Shown here piece by piece: positions 1-12,173 of a stretch of 60,000 nucleotides of DNA (positions within the stretch are counted from its first letter, which is position 1; the number at the start of each line of letters is the position of its first letter). Location of the stretch: the NCBI GenBank assembly GCA_949358305.1, contig OX442319.1, forward strand, positions 3,536,001 through 3,596,000. The letters are read 5' to 3'. The position numbers were made by a program, and so were the translations under genes. The notes below the pieces were generated by a model. That model worked only from the letters and a program-made list of their open reading frames with translations, ran no database searches and was not told the DNA's origin. The stretch comes from Strigamia acuminata. Lineage: Eukaryota; Arthropoda; Chilopoda; Geophilomorpha; Linotaeniidae.

Positions 1-39
1 TCATCAGTTTCTCAAGGAGTAATTTTTTTTTTTTTTTAC

Positions 40-3000
40 TTCTAAATCGTTGAAAAAAAGCTGATTGTCGGCCAAGTTGAAAATCATCTCTTCCATGCGA
101 AGTCCCAAGGAAACGGTAGTCGGAGCATCCTGAAAATAAATTGTGAATATCAAAACATGGCAAAATGATTGATGATGAAGATGAAGCCGGTGCAGTGATG
201 GAACTTCATATTTTTGACCGTCATGCAAAAATATATTTAGGCTCCCCCACCTTAAATTTTAACTATACCGTATGTTTTTTTATTTTTTTTATTTGAGGAA
301 CAAAGGAGCCATAAAAGACGACAAATTATTCAATTATTTATGAAAGAAAATAGTAATATTACCTGTAAACATTAAATATTCAGAAATGTCTTCTTTTTTT
401 TTTTTACTAGAAAACTGCTTTCTCAAACAAAAAATATGCATTTGCATGCAGAAAAAAATATTTAGGGGTGACAAAATTGCATTTTGAGGTGACAAAATTG
501 CATTTTGAGGTGACAAAATTGCATTTTGAGGTGACAAAATTGCATTTTGAGGTGACAAAATTGCATTTTGAGGTGACTGTAAAAAAAAGTGCATTTTCAA
601 ACCAGAAAAGGGCATTTTTAGACCAGAAAAGGGCATTATTTTACATTCAATATTGCATTTTTTGCATTTAGGGACTCTAGAATCGCGGGCCAAGAGTAAT
701 TTCCTCTTTAATTTCCACTTTAATCCGGCCTTGACAGTGGCAATGGTTTTGTGACCACTGGGCCCGTGAGTAAGGTTATCAAATCATAATAAAAACCTAC
801 AAAAGTGATTAGAAAGTGACCCTGGTGTAATTTAATGCGTAGCTCAGAAATACGTCGTTCATAATCTTTTAAAATTAGTCGAAAATACAAAAAAAAAAAT
901 CGATATTTCATAAAGTATTTTTATCTAAATTAATGATCTGGTTTAGATCAAACTTTGTATTTTGAGCCTTGCACAAGCAAAAACGGATGCAAGGTTTCCC
1001 TCCACATACAGCAGGGGTATCTGGGAGTGTATTGCCCCTCCTCTCCTCGTTATCTTTAGGATTATGTGAGCGAGTGTTTTTGTGGCGGTGCAAAGTTGCT
1101 GAGAGGTCGTTTGTGGCGCGCGTTGCAACTCTCGAATGCGAGTCAGAAATGACAAATTAAGGTGTGGCTAAAGAATTAAATTACGGTCCAAATCCTGACA
1201 CCACCGTGGATCTGATTGCAAACAATAACAATCAATTCCAGTCAGTCCGAGACGCCGAAAACTCAAAATTTACCGTCTCGTGTTTTTTTCCCGCTTTCCC
1301 TTCCCATGCGTTTGAGTTATTGCATTTTTTTACGGATAAAAAAGTTTAGAAAAAGAACATTAAAAATGTAAGACAAGACAAGCAGCTGTTGATGTGACTC
1401 GGTCCTGTGTTTAGTCGTTGGCCCACATTGACCTTTTGGAGGATCTCAATACAGAAAGAAAGGGAAGGTTGGACAAGCAAAGTTTACACTAATCGAAATA
1501 GAATGAAATTTAATTGTTTTTACCTTTCCGTAGCGTGTGGCGTAAGAGCCCGTAAGTAGCGAGTGGAAAATTATAATCGATTCGTCCAAATCCCAGCTGA
1601 AAACTCGTTCCAAATTGCTCTCCGGATCGGGCGATGGGTTGTTTTGTCGCCGACCACGACCACGGCCTTGCCGATTCCCTAGGTTAAAAATTCAAATATA
1701 AATTGATAAATTCAGTTGAACCTCGATCGTCCGCACTAAATGGGAGACATGGGTGTTTATAAAACACTGTACTGCATCATACGAAAATAAAAATTCATTA
1801 AAATATTGTTTAAAAGCATTAAAACCGACCAAAAATGGATAAAAATTGTCAAAAAATATTAAAAACCGATTAAAAATGGATAAAAATTGTCAACAAATAT
1901 TAAAAACCGATTAAAAATGGATAAAAATTGTCAAAAAATAATAAAAACCGATTAAAAATGGATAAAAATTGTCAAGAAATATTAAAACCGATTAAAAATG
2001 GATAAAAATTGTCAAGAAATATTAAAAACCTATTAAAATAGGTGAAAATCGTAAAATAAAACATTAGAAATCGATAGAAAATCGATAAAAACTCGCCTAT
2101 TGTTGTTCGAATAATCGAACGTTCGTATAACCGGTGTTCCGCTAATCGAGGTTCTATTGTACACCCGATTTTCACGTTTCTCGAAAAAAAACTTGTAATA
2201 AAAGACAAACGAGGAGAATTCCCTAAATATTTCGTAGAATATTTTTCCTTAAAATTTAAATCAAATATAAAAAAAAAAAAAATATTTATTTAATCGTGCT
2301 AAACCAAAAATAAAACACGTAAAAACGGAATTAAATTTATTTTTCTAGACCCTTTTAACTGAAAATCGTGTAAAAACACAATTGGGCGTACGAATCCCTA
2401 TCATACCTCGTCGTGACGTGCCGTTGGTTGATTCGGGTTTGATAGGCGGCGACGGACTGTTTTCCACCGACGAATACTGAGGACTCGGCGGACTATCTAC
2501 AAAGTTTACCACCCGTTTCAAAATTAAAATCCCTCAAAAACATTCTCTTAAAAACCATTTACCTGGCATAGAATTGGGAATTTGCGAAATCTGATAAGCG
2601 GAAGAGGTCGATCCGACCACACTCAGCGGCGACCCGTTATTGGCCGACGGAGCCGGCGACGTAGACACATAAGGAGCGTACCCTTGCGGATAATAAGCGT
2701 ACGTTCCCGCCTGACCGTACGACCCATAACTCGTGTAATCAAGACCCTTATTTAAACAAAAACATTCAAAATTTAAAATTTAAAATCAAAATATTAAACA
2801 TTTCTGTCTACCTGTTGCGAAGTGTTGAATGCTTGAGAATTAGTTGAGCCCGCAGAGATCCCGTATCCGGATCGCAACGAATTCGACGACGGTTCGGATT
2901 CGAAGCACTTACCGTACCCGTACGGGCTCTGCGCGGAGGCAAAAGCCGATCCGTACGGGTTGATGTACGTCGAGTTGGTCGTTTTCTGTTGTTGCGCACC

Positions 3001-4767
3001 CCGAGCGCTCGAAAACGAATTTTCGTAGAGCGCGCTCGACGTCGTCGGCGACGGAAAAGCGCCCGCGACCGCGTACGACTGCGCGTACGGCGACGAGCTC
3101 GCGTTGGGCGGCGACGAGTAGAAGTTAGCGGCGGCACCCTGCATGGCATAAGCCGACGACGACTGCTGATAAGACTGCATCGGGCTGTTGTAGTATTGAG
3201 ACGAATAGAGAGGCGACGACGCGGTGTGGTAATCGATGGCGGACGGCGACGAACCCAACGGATCCGTCGTCGGAAATGAAGATTCGCTACCGTTGACCGG
3301 TTCACTTTTTACTTTAAATAATAAATAATAAATAAATAAATGAATGACAAAAGGCGATGATTTTTTCGTCCGCCTCACTCATAACGGAATCCGAATTACT
3401 CATCACCCACGAATCGGCGGAGTAGTTGACCGTGGAGCCGACGACACCATTGGTGGCGACGGTGTTGAGCCGGGGCAAATCGGATGGATCGTGCTGCTGC
3501 TGCGGCGACGGGTTATCACTGTCCTGACTAGTCGGACTGGACAAACTCTCCCGATTTTCTAATGACCTGTAATTTAATTGTGTGTATGTTGGATTTAGTG
3601 GCGAGTTGGAGCACTCGTGCCACTTTCTCACGTCGTTAATAGCGAGAAACACAAGTGGTCTGTAGGGGGTAAATGGTGATGGTCTAACATGTGTTACGAC
3701 TTAAAGCAGAGCTGTATATTCGAAATTTGAATTTTAGTTCTTTTACTCACCTCGAACCGTTTTGGATGTCAGGGACGTCAGCCTCGGTTTCATGGTTTGG
3801 TTGTTTCACCTGCGAAAAGGTGGAAATTGTCGAGATTTGAATTTATTTCGTTTTTTAAAATTATTTTGAGAAATAAAAAAAAATTTTTCGACCTTTTTTA
3901 AAGTTAATTTGCGGTTTGGTCGATGACGGGTTTGATTGGCCGTTGCCGTAATGGAATTGTGTTGGTCCAAGGGATAACTAAGTGGATAACAGGGTCTCTC
4001 GAAACGCCAATATCGGCTCCCCCCCACACACACACTTTATCAAAACTCAATTTGATCAAAACAAGAAAAATATTATTTTTTTATTTTTTTTAATTTTTCA
4101 ACTTTGGCATACGAACGAAACGTTCGGCTTTAATTTGTTATTGGAATCAAAGTCCAACGAAGACCCTTTAACCTTTGCATACACACATACATACGACTCT
4201 AACAGTCCCACCAGACCCTTCTGATTCAGTACAAAATTCCAAAACGATAAATAATCCACTTTCCAAACCTATTCCAACCACAAAGCGAATATCATTTTCC
4301 ACACTTTTCATTTCCCAATTTCTAATTCAATTTAAAAAATCACTGAAAGCAGCAAGACACAATTTTTTTTTCTTCTCTCTCTCTCAAAAAAACATATTGA
4401 ATAACGCGATAACCTCGATCGAATGAGTGACGTGTTCCGACCCCGAAAAATCTCTCTTTTTCGCCCCTAAATTCCACTCGCAATAAAAATCCAATAATAT
4501 CCAGACAATAAAACACACCCATCGGCTGAAACTCAACTCCGCGTGCCAAAAAACAATGCCCGATTCACATTTCAAACACATAAAAAAAAAAGGAAAAACG
4601 GAGACGAACGAATCCAAACGCTCTTTGCAGGGTGCGCGGAGGCCAAAAATGGAGCAAAAAGCACGCGCAGCAACAGGTTGCCCGTATGGCCGTATACGTA
4701 CCTGCGGTTCGTAAAGTTTTTCTTCGAGATCCACCATTTGGATGGAAGAGACTTGTGGCAAATGCAT
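40..4767 (-). CDS. eya: eyes absent (Eya) homologue, 5' part; 3' end lies outside the window
   Basis: Transcription cofactor and haloacid-dehalogenase-type tyrosine phosphatase of the Pax-Six-Eya-Dach network, acting in nucleus and cytoplasm. Eight exons with GT-AG introns keep one frame: 4702-4767, 3751-3809, 3379-3566, 2812-3311, 2563-2746, 2407-2496, 1524-1678, 40-129 (1332 nt, 444 codons). Residues about 40-350 are the Ser/Thr/Tyr/Pro-rich transactivation region typical of Eya. From about residue 380 the Eya domain begins: [12 protein letters not shown] at 384-396 and [15 protein letters not shown] in the last exon are near-diagnostic. Asp392 and Asp394 are the expected nucleophile and acid; the usual DLDET reads DLDES. 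The start (ATG 4767) is the first Met in the 5' exon; the frame stays open upstream, so a longer N-terminus or another 5' exon is possible. Identification is firm; the remaining C-terminal domain lies to the left of position 1. Confidence 0.93.
468..577. repeat. 21-bp minisatellite in eya intron
   Basis: Five units of 21 bp (starts at 468, 489, 510, 531, 552) with core gacaaaattgcattttgag. Near-identical units, AT-rich, inside the 130-1523 intron of eya. Because 21 is a multiple of 3 it gives spurious open frames on both strands. Confidence 0.95.
1711..2161. mobile_element. pogo/Tigger-type MITE in eya intron, with internal 41-bp repeats
   Basis: The ends are imperfect inverted repeats of about 23 bp (left core gttgaacctcgat, right core atcgaggttctat), resembling the termini of pogo/Tigger-group elements. 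The interior lacks coding capacity and holds about five tandem units of 40-42 bp (1833, 1874, 1915, 1957, 1997) with core aaaaatggataaaaattgtc. A diverged relative lies at 50487-50754. It sits in the eya intron 1679-2406. Confidence 0.75.
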
Positions 4768-5945
4768 CCAATTATCCACATCGATCGGAAAAGCGTCACC
4801 CAAACAACGGCGTTGTATAACGCGGCCTAAAGTGGTTGATGCGTCCGACCACCCCCGCACTCAGTCCCGGGCAAAATGCAAACCAACCTACACGCACTCC
4901 GCAGCCCCCTTCCTCCACCTCCCGCGATCCCATGGGTTCACGGGCGAGTTCAGTTTGCGCATCGAGGAGGGAAATACACCAAAGCTAACTTTGCTCCAAC
5001 GGATCAACTAACAAAAATAAAAACCCAACGAAATAAACGTCACAAAACACGAAATCCAATTAAATTTAATTTTTTTAAATTAAAAAAAAAAATCAGAAAA
5101 ATTTAAAATTAGAAAATTTAAAATTAAAAAAAAAAAAAATTAATTTTTAGTTTGAATAATCGATTCGAATTCTCGGTATTTGTTTGGTTCGAATCAACAC
5201 GGTGGGAAAAATGTTTCTAGGAAAGAGCAAAAGGCAGAGCTGGAGGAGTGGAGTAAGCGAGACAAGATGGAGAGGGGGGAGGGGGCGGGGGAGGTAAACA
5301 CCGAGTCGGGGCGAGGACAGAGGGGTGTGTAAACTTTCCAGATGTGGAATCTTTATTGACAAGCGCCCATAAAGACTCCCCTAATCAATTAAGATGCTCC
5401 TTAAACAACACTCAAGATGCGACCTACTGCCAGTTCGCAGTTTCTTCGCGTTTGCTGCGGTGCGGCCGCAAGGGTGCGGAGATCCCACGTGCATGTGCAT
5501 CACCCCAACCCCGTTTACTCGACGCAGCTGCCGAGGGGGAGAGAAGAAAAAAATCGAAAGAAAAGAGCAAAACCCCCACTGTGTACGTCGTACTCGCGCA
5601 AATGAACACTTGGAAATAAATGATGGAAAAACAAGCAAATGTGTTTCGACTTTTTCTCGTTTGATTTTATTTTTTAATAGTGATTGGCTGAGTTGAGGGA
5701 TAATGGATTGATTCATCGAGGGGAAATGAATCATGGCCTCATCGGGATGCCAATCAAAGAGCGGGCGTTTTATTGGTGGCGACGTGGACTCGATAATGGA
5801 CGAGGAATTTCTGCGCTGGTGTTTTGTTTCGCGGGCCAAACGTCGTTCTGTGGCACCATCGAGTGGCGGACACTCTAATTACACACTTATAGAAGCGTCT
5901 TAATGTATTGTTATTTTATTTTTTGTGGTGTGAAATAAAAATGTC
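4768..5945. other. GC-richer region upstream of eya, no gene recognised
   Basis: Roughly 4.6-5.9 kb is richer in GC and CpG than its surroundings and directly precedes the first recognised eya exon on the minus strand. Open frames here (for example minus 5381-5839) have no domain and poor composition. It could hold the eya 5' untranslated region and promoter; no TATA box or splice junction decides this. Confidence 0.35.
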
Positions 5946-8050
5946 GTTGCAATTCACATTTTTGGAATGGTGGCTTGTCATAAGACTCTGAATTGTTTAA
6001 AAGTGCTCATTACTAACCCTCGTTATTGAATGGCGGGTTGTCACAACATCCTAGATGCTTATTATTAAGCTTGAAAAGAAGGAGGATCCAGGTTTTGTAA
6101 AATTTTCTATATATTTCCTGTCACTGTGGTCATATCATTGAATGCGAAATAACTTGTTTTTATTATTGAATTCGTGCGTAACATGACCAGATGTCATCTA
6201 AACCGAGTATGATGTATTAGGACGCATTTTATGCAAACAAATATCTTGATTGTGACCGATAATATTCAATATTTGATTACAAAAACATAAGATAAATATT
6301 TTTTTTTTATATTTTATGTATGGTGCGATAATATTAGTTTATTTCCCAATTTACCATGAAGACTAACAAATTTAACCTTGATGTTTCAATAGTAGTGTAG
6401 AATCTGTACGCTTGCTGGCACATGTCAGAATTGTTTTCTTTTTTTTTAACTTTTCGGTGGATAAATTGCAACATTTGATTTTTTTGACATTTTAAAATTT
6501 AAAACGGTAATTTGTTTTTATTGTAGGAATCCATCGAATACCAAAATCAATGAATACCGAATAATTTACCGACTATTAAAATATACGCACAATGTCATCA
6601 AAATGGTAAATACCGAATATTTACCGAATACATAATTTTAATTTTTTAATACTCAAAAAAGTGACTTTTACCTTTAAAAAATGTACAATCCTGCTCATAT
6701 AAATGTCCGTGCTAATGCCTAGTATTTTATGTGAGCAGGATTGTCACCGAATACCGAATATTAAAGTCACTGAATATCGGATATTATACCGAATAGTGTC
6801 AATTTTTCACCAAATAGGCTGAATATCGAATATCTGCCGAATATTCTCTAGTTTTGGGACGGTTTATACAATGCAAACTTCGAATTTAGACTTTTTTAGA
6901 CTTTACTGGAAAACTGTGACGTGTAAACTTTGCAATTGGTAACATTGACAACGCAAAACGCAAAAATTAAAAATTGGGCGCATTTCTGGGACCGCATCCA
7001 TTGACGATGAGTGGAATCGGGCGCGCGCATCTGCAGGGATTCGCGATTTAAGAACCGCGATTTAGAGATTGTGTGGAAATGTTTGAATATATTTCTTTCT
7101 AATAAACACCTGCATATTTCTTTTACATTTCATTCACCCAAATTTCCTTATTTCTTCCCAAATTTAAAATTCAAAATTAATTCTTACTAAACTCGATCTA
7201 ATTTTTTTTAACAAACTCAATTTAAACTACTGTATATGCTCGATTAGAAATAAATTTATCTTCAAAAATGAAATAAAAATAAAAATAAAAATAAAAAAAC
7301 CCGAGTTACTTTTGATTGAACCACAGCAGAAATTACCTTTTGAACACACCACATACCGTACCATCTTTACATCGCAAATCATTTTCCATTTAAAACTTTA
7401 ACCATCTTACATTTTTCACAAACATCCTGTTTTCAGTTTTACAAATAAGTTGTCGGTATATTTTAAGAATGGTTACGTGACACCAAGAATGGATACGTTC
7501 CAATTTTACTTTTATCATTTTCCAAGGCAACAACTTCAATTTTTACCAAATCACTTTTTGAAAAACAAACCCCACATACGTGAAGACACACAACTAATTT
7601 TATTCTCCCGTTAGTCCCTCACTTAATTCCACAATAACAATAACCCAGAAAAGAGCATCAGCTGCCTTTCCCCGCGCGATACCATCGCAATCACGCGAGG
7701 GGGTCAACGAATCGGAGGGAGCAACAATAACCATCACACACAGCCACAAAAGAAACTCTCCCGTACATCACTACCAATAAAAACTAACCAACGGTTTAAA
7801 ACGATATTTCCACGCACACAAAACTTAAATTTAAAAAAAAAATCTCGGTTTCTCCTTCAACTTAAAATCCCGTTGCGGCGTTGCGCTTCCTACATACAGC
7901 GAACAAAGACGAATTCCCCTGCCAAAAGCGCATCTGAACGAACAAAGAACGGACCAGGCCCCTGCCCGCCATACAAAACCTACCTCTCCTTTCGCCCTTC
8001 TCCCTCCCACACTACATTAAAAATTCACCTTTACGACTTAATCAACCATT
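5946..8050. other. AT-rich intergenic DNA without a recognisable gene
   Basis: No convincing open frame. The only structure seen is a stretch at about 6530-6855 with many degenerate copies of gaataccgaata on both sides of a 60-bp hairpin (6685-6744), which looks like a decayed mobile repeat. Confidence 0.6.
6685..6744. mobile_element. 60-bp hairpin (tiny inverted-repeat element)
   Basis: The outer 19 bp, acaatcctgctcatataaa, are repeated inverted at the other end with one mismatch, leaving a loop of about 22 bp. It interrupts a degenerate gaataccgaata repeat, so it looks inserted rather than random. Family unknown. Confidence 0.6.
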
Positions 8051-8820
8051 AATTATCCCATCTTTGCTATTTCAGTACGACGAGTGCTATACACAGAAGC
8101 CCAACCGCGGCGCATCGACGAGTGGCGCGTGCGGACGACCTCGGATCCATTAATCACGGGTCTGTCAGCCGCTTTTCTACTCAGATTTGCCACGAAAACT
8201 AAATACGATCGTCGAGTGGTTGACTTACCTCGTGGGGTCGAGAAAGGCGGTGTAAAAATGTCCGAGAAAAGTACTTTTTCGCTCGTCGGTGATGTTGATG
8301 CTGATGCTAAAGCTGATGCTGGGCGTGTGTGCAGGACGACGACGACGACGACGAGAGCATTGTGGGACGGCAATGAAAATCACGGAGCCGCGACCGCCCC
8401 TCTCGGCACCCCCCTTTCCATCGCGCCCTTCTGTCTCGTGGACCCCTCGAGCGCGAGCTTTACAGGCGACCACGCACCCGTGCTAATCGAAATCCCTCCC
8501 TCCCATTTACTACCTAACAAATTACGAATGCCATTCAATTCATATCCAACCCCAATCCAGTGTATAATTAGAATATACGGCAACGTCCGAGGCTTTAAGG
8601 CGAGTTTTGTGTTCCGTTGTGATGGTGTTAGAATGTGTGAGATGTTTTGGGGAGAAACATTCGGGCCAATCGCTAAGCTTAATGGTGCTGGTAAGTAGTA
8701 AATAAAGGTAGAGAGTTGGGCTCGCCAAGCTTATTTGACCGAGCGCTACCGCCCTCTATAATAAATCAAGGGGAAGGAATATTTAAAGAGGTAAATAGTT
8801 TTGTGCGTTGTACAGGTGTG
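8051..8820. other. GC-rich block with long but unconvincing open frames
   Basis: Frames of about 100-200 codons occur on both strands (plus 8084-8698, minus 8053-8373) because the block is GC-rich. I see no domain, no codon pattern and no clear splice structure. It contains short gctgatgct-like and gacgacgac triplet runs. It might be a CpG-rich promoter or untranslated exon; no function is assigned. Confidence 0.3.
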
Positions 8821-8879
8821 GGCATTTCGATTCAAACAAAGCGATTTTTATGATCAAAGTAGGTGTTTTGAGTTATAAA

Positions 8880-9055
8880 AAATCGGTATTTTGAGTTTTA
8901 AGTCACATAATTAAGTATTTCGAGTTATAAAATAGGTATTTCGAGTCATAAAATAGGTATTTCGAGTCATAAAATAGGTATTTCGAGTTATAAAATAGGT
9001 ATTTTGAGTCATAAAATAGGTATTTCGAGTCATAAAATAGGTAATGTACCGAAAG
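8880..9055. repeat. 21-bp minisatellite
   Basis: Tandem units of 21 bp, core aaaataggtatttcgagtca (for example gagtcat at 8943 and 8964). Runs directly into the 31-bp array that follows, and shares with it the words gtcata and taaat. Confidence 0.93.
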
Positions 9056-9059
9056 TAAT

Positions 9060-9450
9060 AAAATTATGTATTTTTAGTCATAAATACGGATAAGTAGGTA
9101 TTTTTATTCATAAATATGGGTAAATAAGTATTTTTATTCATAAATTTGAGTAAATAAGAATTTTTTAGTCATTAATATGAGTAAATAAAAATTTTTGAGT
9201 CATAAATATGAGTAAATAAGAATTGTTTAATCATAAATATGAGTAAATAAGAATTGTTTAGTCATAAATATGAGTAAATAAGAATTTTTTAGTCATAAAT
9301 ATGAGTAAATAAGAATTTTTTAGTCATAAATATGAGTAAATAAGAATTTTTTAGTCATAAATATGAGTAAATAAGAATTTTTTAGTCATAAGTATGAGTA
9401 AATAAGAATTTTTTAGTCATAAATATGAGAAAATAAGTATTTTTAATCAT
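9060..9450. repeat. 31-bp minisatellite
   Basis: About twelve units of 31 bp, core agtcataaatatgagtaaat followed by aagaatttttt (starts at 9291, 9322, 9353 show the exact period). Units degrade towards both ends. Confidence 0.93.
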
Positions 9451-10244
9451 AAATTATGGATATATTGACATTAAATCATAACAATAAATAATTTGGACCA
9501 TAAAATTGGCTTGTTGATTAATAAAGCTTGATTTTTAAAATAAAAAAATGGGCATTTTGAGTTGCAAAATGTTTAAGTTTCAATTTGTAACAATAAAATT
9601 TGAATTTTTGAAAAATTCTTTTCGTATAAGACTGAAATTGAATTATTATTTTCTAAAAAATTTAACAATTTTAAAAAATTTAAAAAAAAAAATTTAAAAA
9701 GTGGAGAAAATTATTCGGTTGTAAACGATCTCTTTGACAAAACGAACTGGTGTGTGGAGGGAGGGAGGTAAAGGAAAAGGGAACGAAACCAGCGAGGTGA
9801 AGGGTGGGACAAGAAGAGAGGGAAATGGAATGGAGACAAGACCGAGACCGAGACAACCCCCTCCGGAGCGAGCTTAGAAGAAAAGAAGGATAAAGAAGAG
9901 GGAGTAAAAAGGTGAAGAGGACATGAAAAGGCAAAGAAGGTTCAAAGAGTTACACATGTGCGAGGGGCTGAAAAGAAAATAAACAACTTTAAAATCGCTT
10001 TGCTTGTTTCGAACGTGTAGCAAAATGCTCAAGCCAAAATAACCCGCCCAATCCAACTAAACCACCGGCAACAAATAAACAAAACATTCGGAAATCAATT
10101 TCACAATTTATTCATTTGTTTTCAAACTGTCTGAAGTAAAATCAGAACCGGATCAAGAGGGTAAATTCCACGGGCCCCTCGTACACGTACAAATTGATTT
10201 TTTTTTTCAGATTAAAATGCTTTTTTCCGGTAAAGACGCATTTT
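9451..10244. other. AT-rich then purine-rich intergenic DNA, nothing recognised
   Basis: Poly-A/T rich to about 9710, then a purine-rich stretch (9745-9960, many gagagg and gaagag words) that produces a long minus-strand Ser/Leu-rich frame. The frame reflects base composition; no domain is present. Confidence 0.5.
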
Positions 10245-10490
10245 TTTCAAGTAAAAATGCATGTTGCTTGGCCATAAATGCATTTCTGGTCTAAAAATGT
10301 ATTTTTCTCATCTAAAAATGTATTTTTCTCGTCTAAAAATGCATTTTTCTCATCTAAAAATGCATTTTTCACGTCTAAAAATGCATTTTTCACGTCTAAA
10401 AATGCATTTTTTACGTCTAAAAATGCATTTTTTACGTCTAAATAAGCATTTTTCACATGAAATTGCATTTTTTTCATATTGTTTTGGCTG
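10245..10490. repeat. 21-bp minisatellite with aaaatgcattttt core
   Basis: About ten units of 21 bp, core ctaaaaatgcatttttcacg (starts 10291, 10312, 10333). The self-complementary core atgcat flanked by A- and T-tracts recurs in the arrays at 54.8-55.4 kb and, less regularly, at 27.65-28.0 and 31.9-32.3 kb. Confidence 0.93.
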
Positions 10491-10509
10491 AAATCGCAAT
10501 TATTTTCAG

Positions 10510-10690
10510 CTCAAAATAAATTTAATACCCTAAAAATGAATTTAATACTCTAAAAATGAATTTAATACCCTAAAAATAAATTTAATACCCTAAAATGACT
10601 TTAATTCCCTAAAAATAAATTTATTTCTCTAAAAATGACTTTAATTCCCTAAAAGTGAATTTATTTCCGTAAAAATACATTTATTGGTTG
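10510..10690. repeat. 20-bp minisatellite
   Basis: Degenerate units of 20 bp, core taaaaatgaatttaatac (starts 10531, 10551, 10571). It follows the 21-bp array with a short spacer. Confidence 0.88.
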
Positions 10691-12173
10691 GAAATGCTAT
10701 CAAAATGTCATTCTGAATAAATTCGTGCAGAAACGGATTTCTGGTCAGGAGGGGCCCTTCTCGTAGCCATTTGTGGGGCCCTAATTCTCTAAAAAAAAAA
10801 TTAAAACATATTTCTTCAGCAAAAATTGTTGATTTAGAATTAAGGGCCCTTCTCCATAAAGAACTGCTCGAACCCATTACCTAACAATCCGCTCCCAATT
10901 CATGCCCCTTCCCGATCGATCGAAGTGCTGTGGGGCCCCTAAGCCTTAATCCAACTGAGCAAAATGACGGATTCCATTTTGCTCTTTATTATTTAAATAC
11001 CTGTTGTAGACTACGTAGAGAATGGTTGTGGTTGCGGTTCCCTGCGACAGTTTGATGTGTTAGGGAGAGGACATGAAAGCAAAGGGGAAGTTTTTAAAGT
11101 TCGGCTTAACTCCATTGTTCGAGTGACTTGACTGCGGCTGTGTGTAATTACTCAGGTGGGCGGATTAATGCAGTGACGGGTCATTGTTCTCATTGTTCGT
11201 CCCTCGCTTGGGGTCCACTTTCTCGGACTCTATTGCTAAATGTAGCGTTGCGGACGATGGACTCGTGAAAATATTTTTAAAATGCAATAGTGCACTGTGG
11301 TCGGTAATGGAGGAGTTTGTTTTGCGGGGGAATGGGGTCGCGAGTTGTGGCCACGCCTTTAATTTCGTCCAATTCAAATTGTTCCGCTTTTTGCATGAAA
11401 TGGCGAATGGTGTCCTCGGAGAAAAGTGCTTTTGATTACGGAATGTGGGAAAATGTTAAAGTGTTTTGTTAAGATGTGTAAGTGTGGGAACAAAGTAGCT
11501 CGTAAAAGGGGGTGGGGCACGCACGGACCAATCAAAAGCGCTGGTGCTGTTGCGGTGCCCATGAACATTTCGCTGGACGTTGCTCTTGCCAGTGTCACCA
11601 CGGTTGTGACGTTTATACAACACCTGGTAAAAAGTATTTGATTTGTCACCACATATGCGCTGATTCTGATTTGAACTCAAAATGATTAATATTTTATTTA
11701 CTTACTAAAATAAGACAAATGCGGAAATCCTGTGGTATTTTGAAAAAAATTAAAGAGTTTGTCACATCGTTAATTTCAACTGGAAACAATGGTTTAGAAA
11801 AACTAGGTTTTCAGGGGTCCACAGGCGCCGCAACTCTTAATACTTAACCACGGTGGTAGCTGAGCAAAAAAGGCGTCGGTTTGTGAAATCTAATATTTAT
11901 TGGGTGCAGGACAAATTTTTTATTCCTAGTTTGATTTTTAATCAAAATTGGACTGGTTGGGCCAGGTGACCGGAAGCTCATATTATGAGGCGCCACCTGG
12001 CAGAATTTTTTCTTTAAAGTACTGATTTTTAGGTACATAATTGGACAAGCCATAAGTAACATCATCTATTTGTTATTCTTACAATTAATATTTTGCTTCA
12101 TATCTTAGTAAAATTTGAAATTTACTATTATTCTGAATCATATGCTTCGTGTAGAAATATTCAAAAATTAATA
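10691..12173. other. Intergenic DNA without a supported gene
   Basis: A GC-richer island at about 11030-11660 gives overlapping short frames on both strands and holds a CCAAT-like word (gaccaatca, 11524-11532), but no domain, signal peptide or splice pattern is visible. The rest is AT-rich. Confidence 0.4.

Noticed and set aside
468-577. Possible CRISPR array
   Set aside because: Repeats are directly adjacent without unique spacers and the window is animal DNA.
8084-8698. 204-codon plus-strand frame
   Set aside because: GC-rich block with comparable frames on both strands; no domain, no splice pattern, biased composition. Kept only as an unassigned region.
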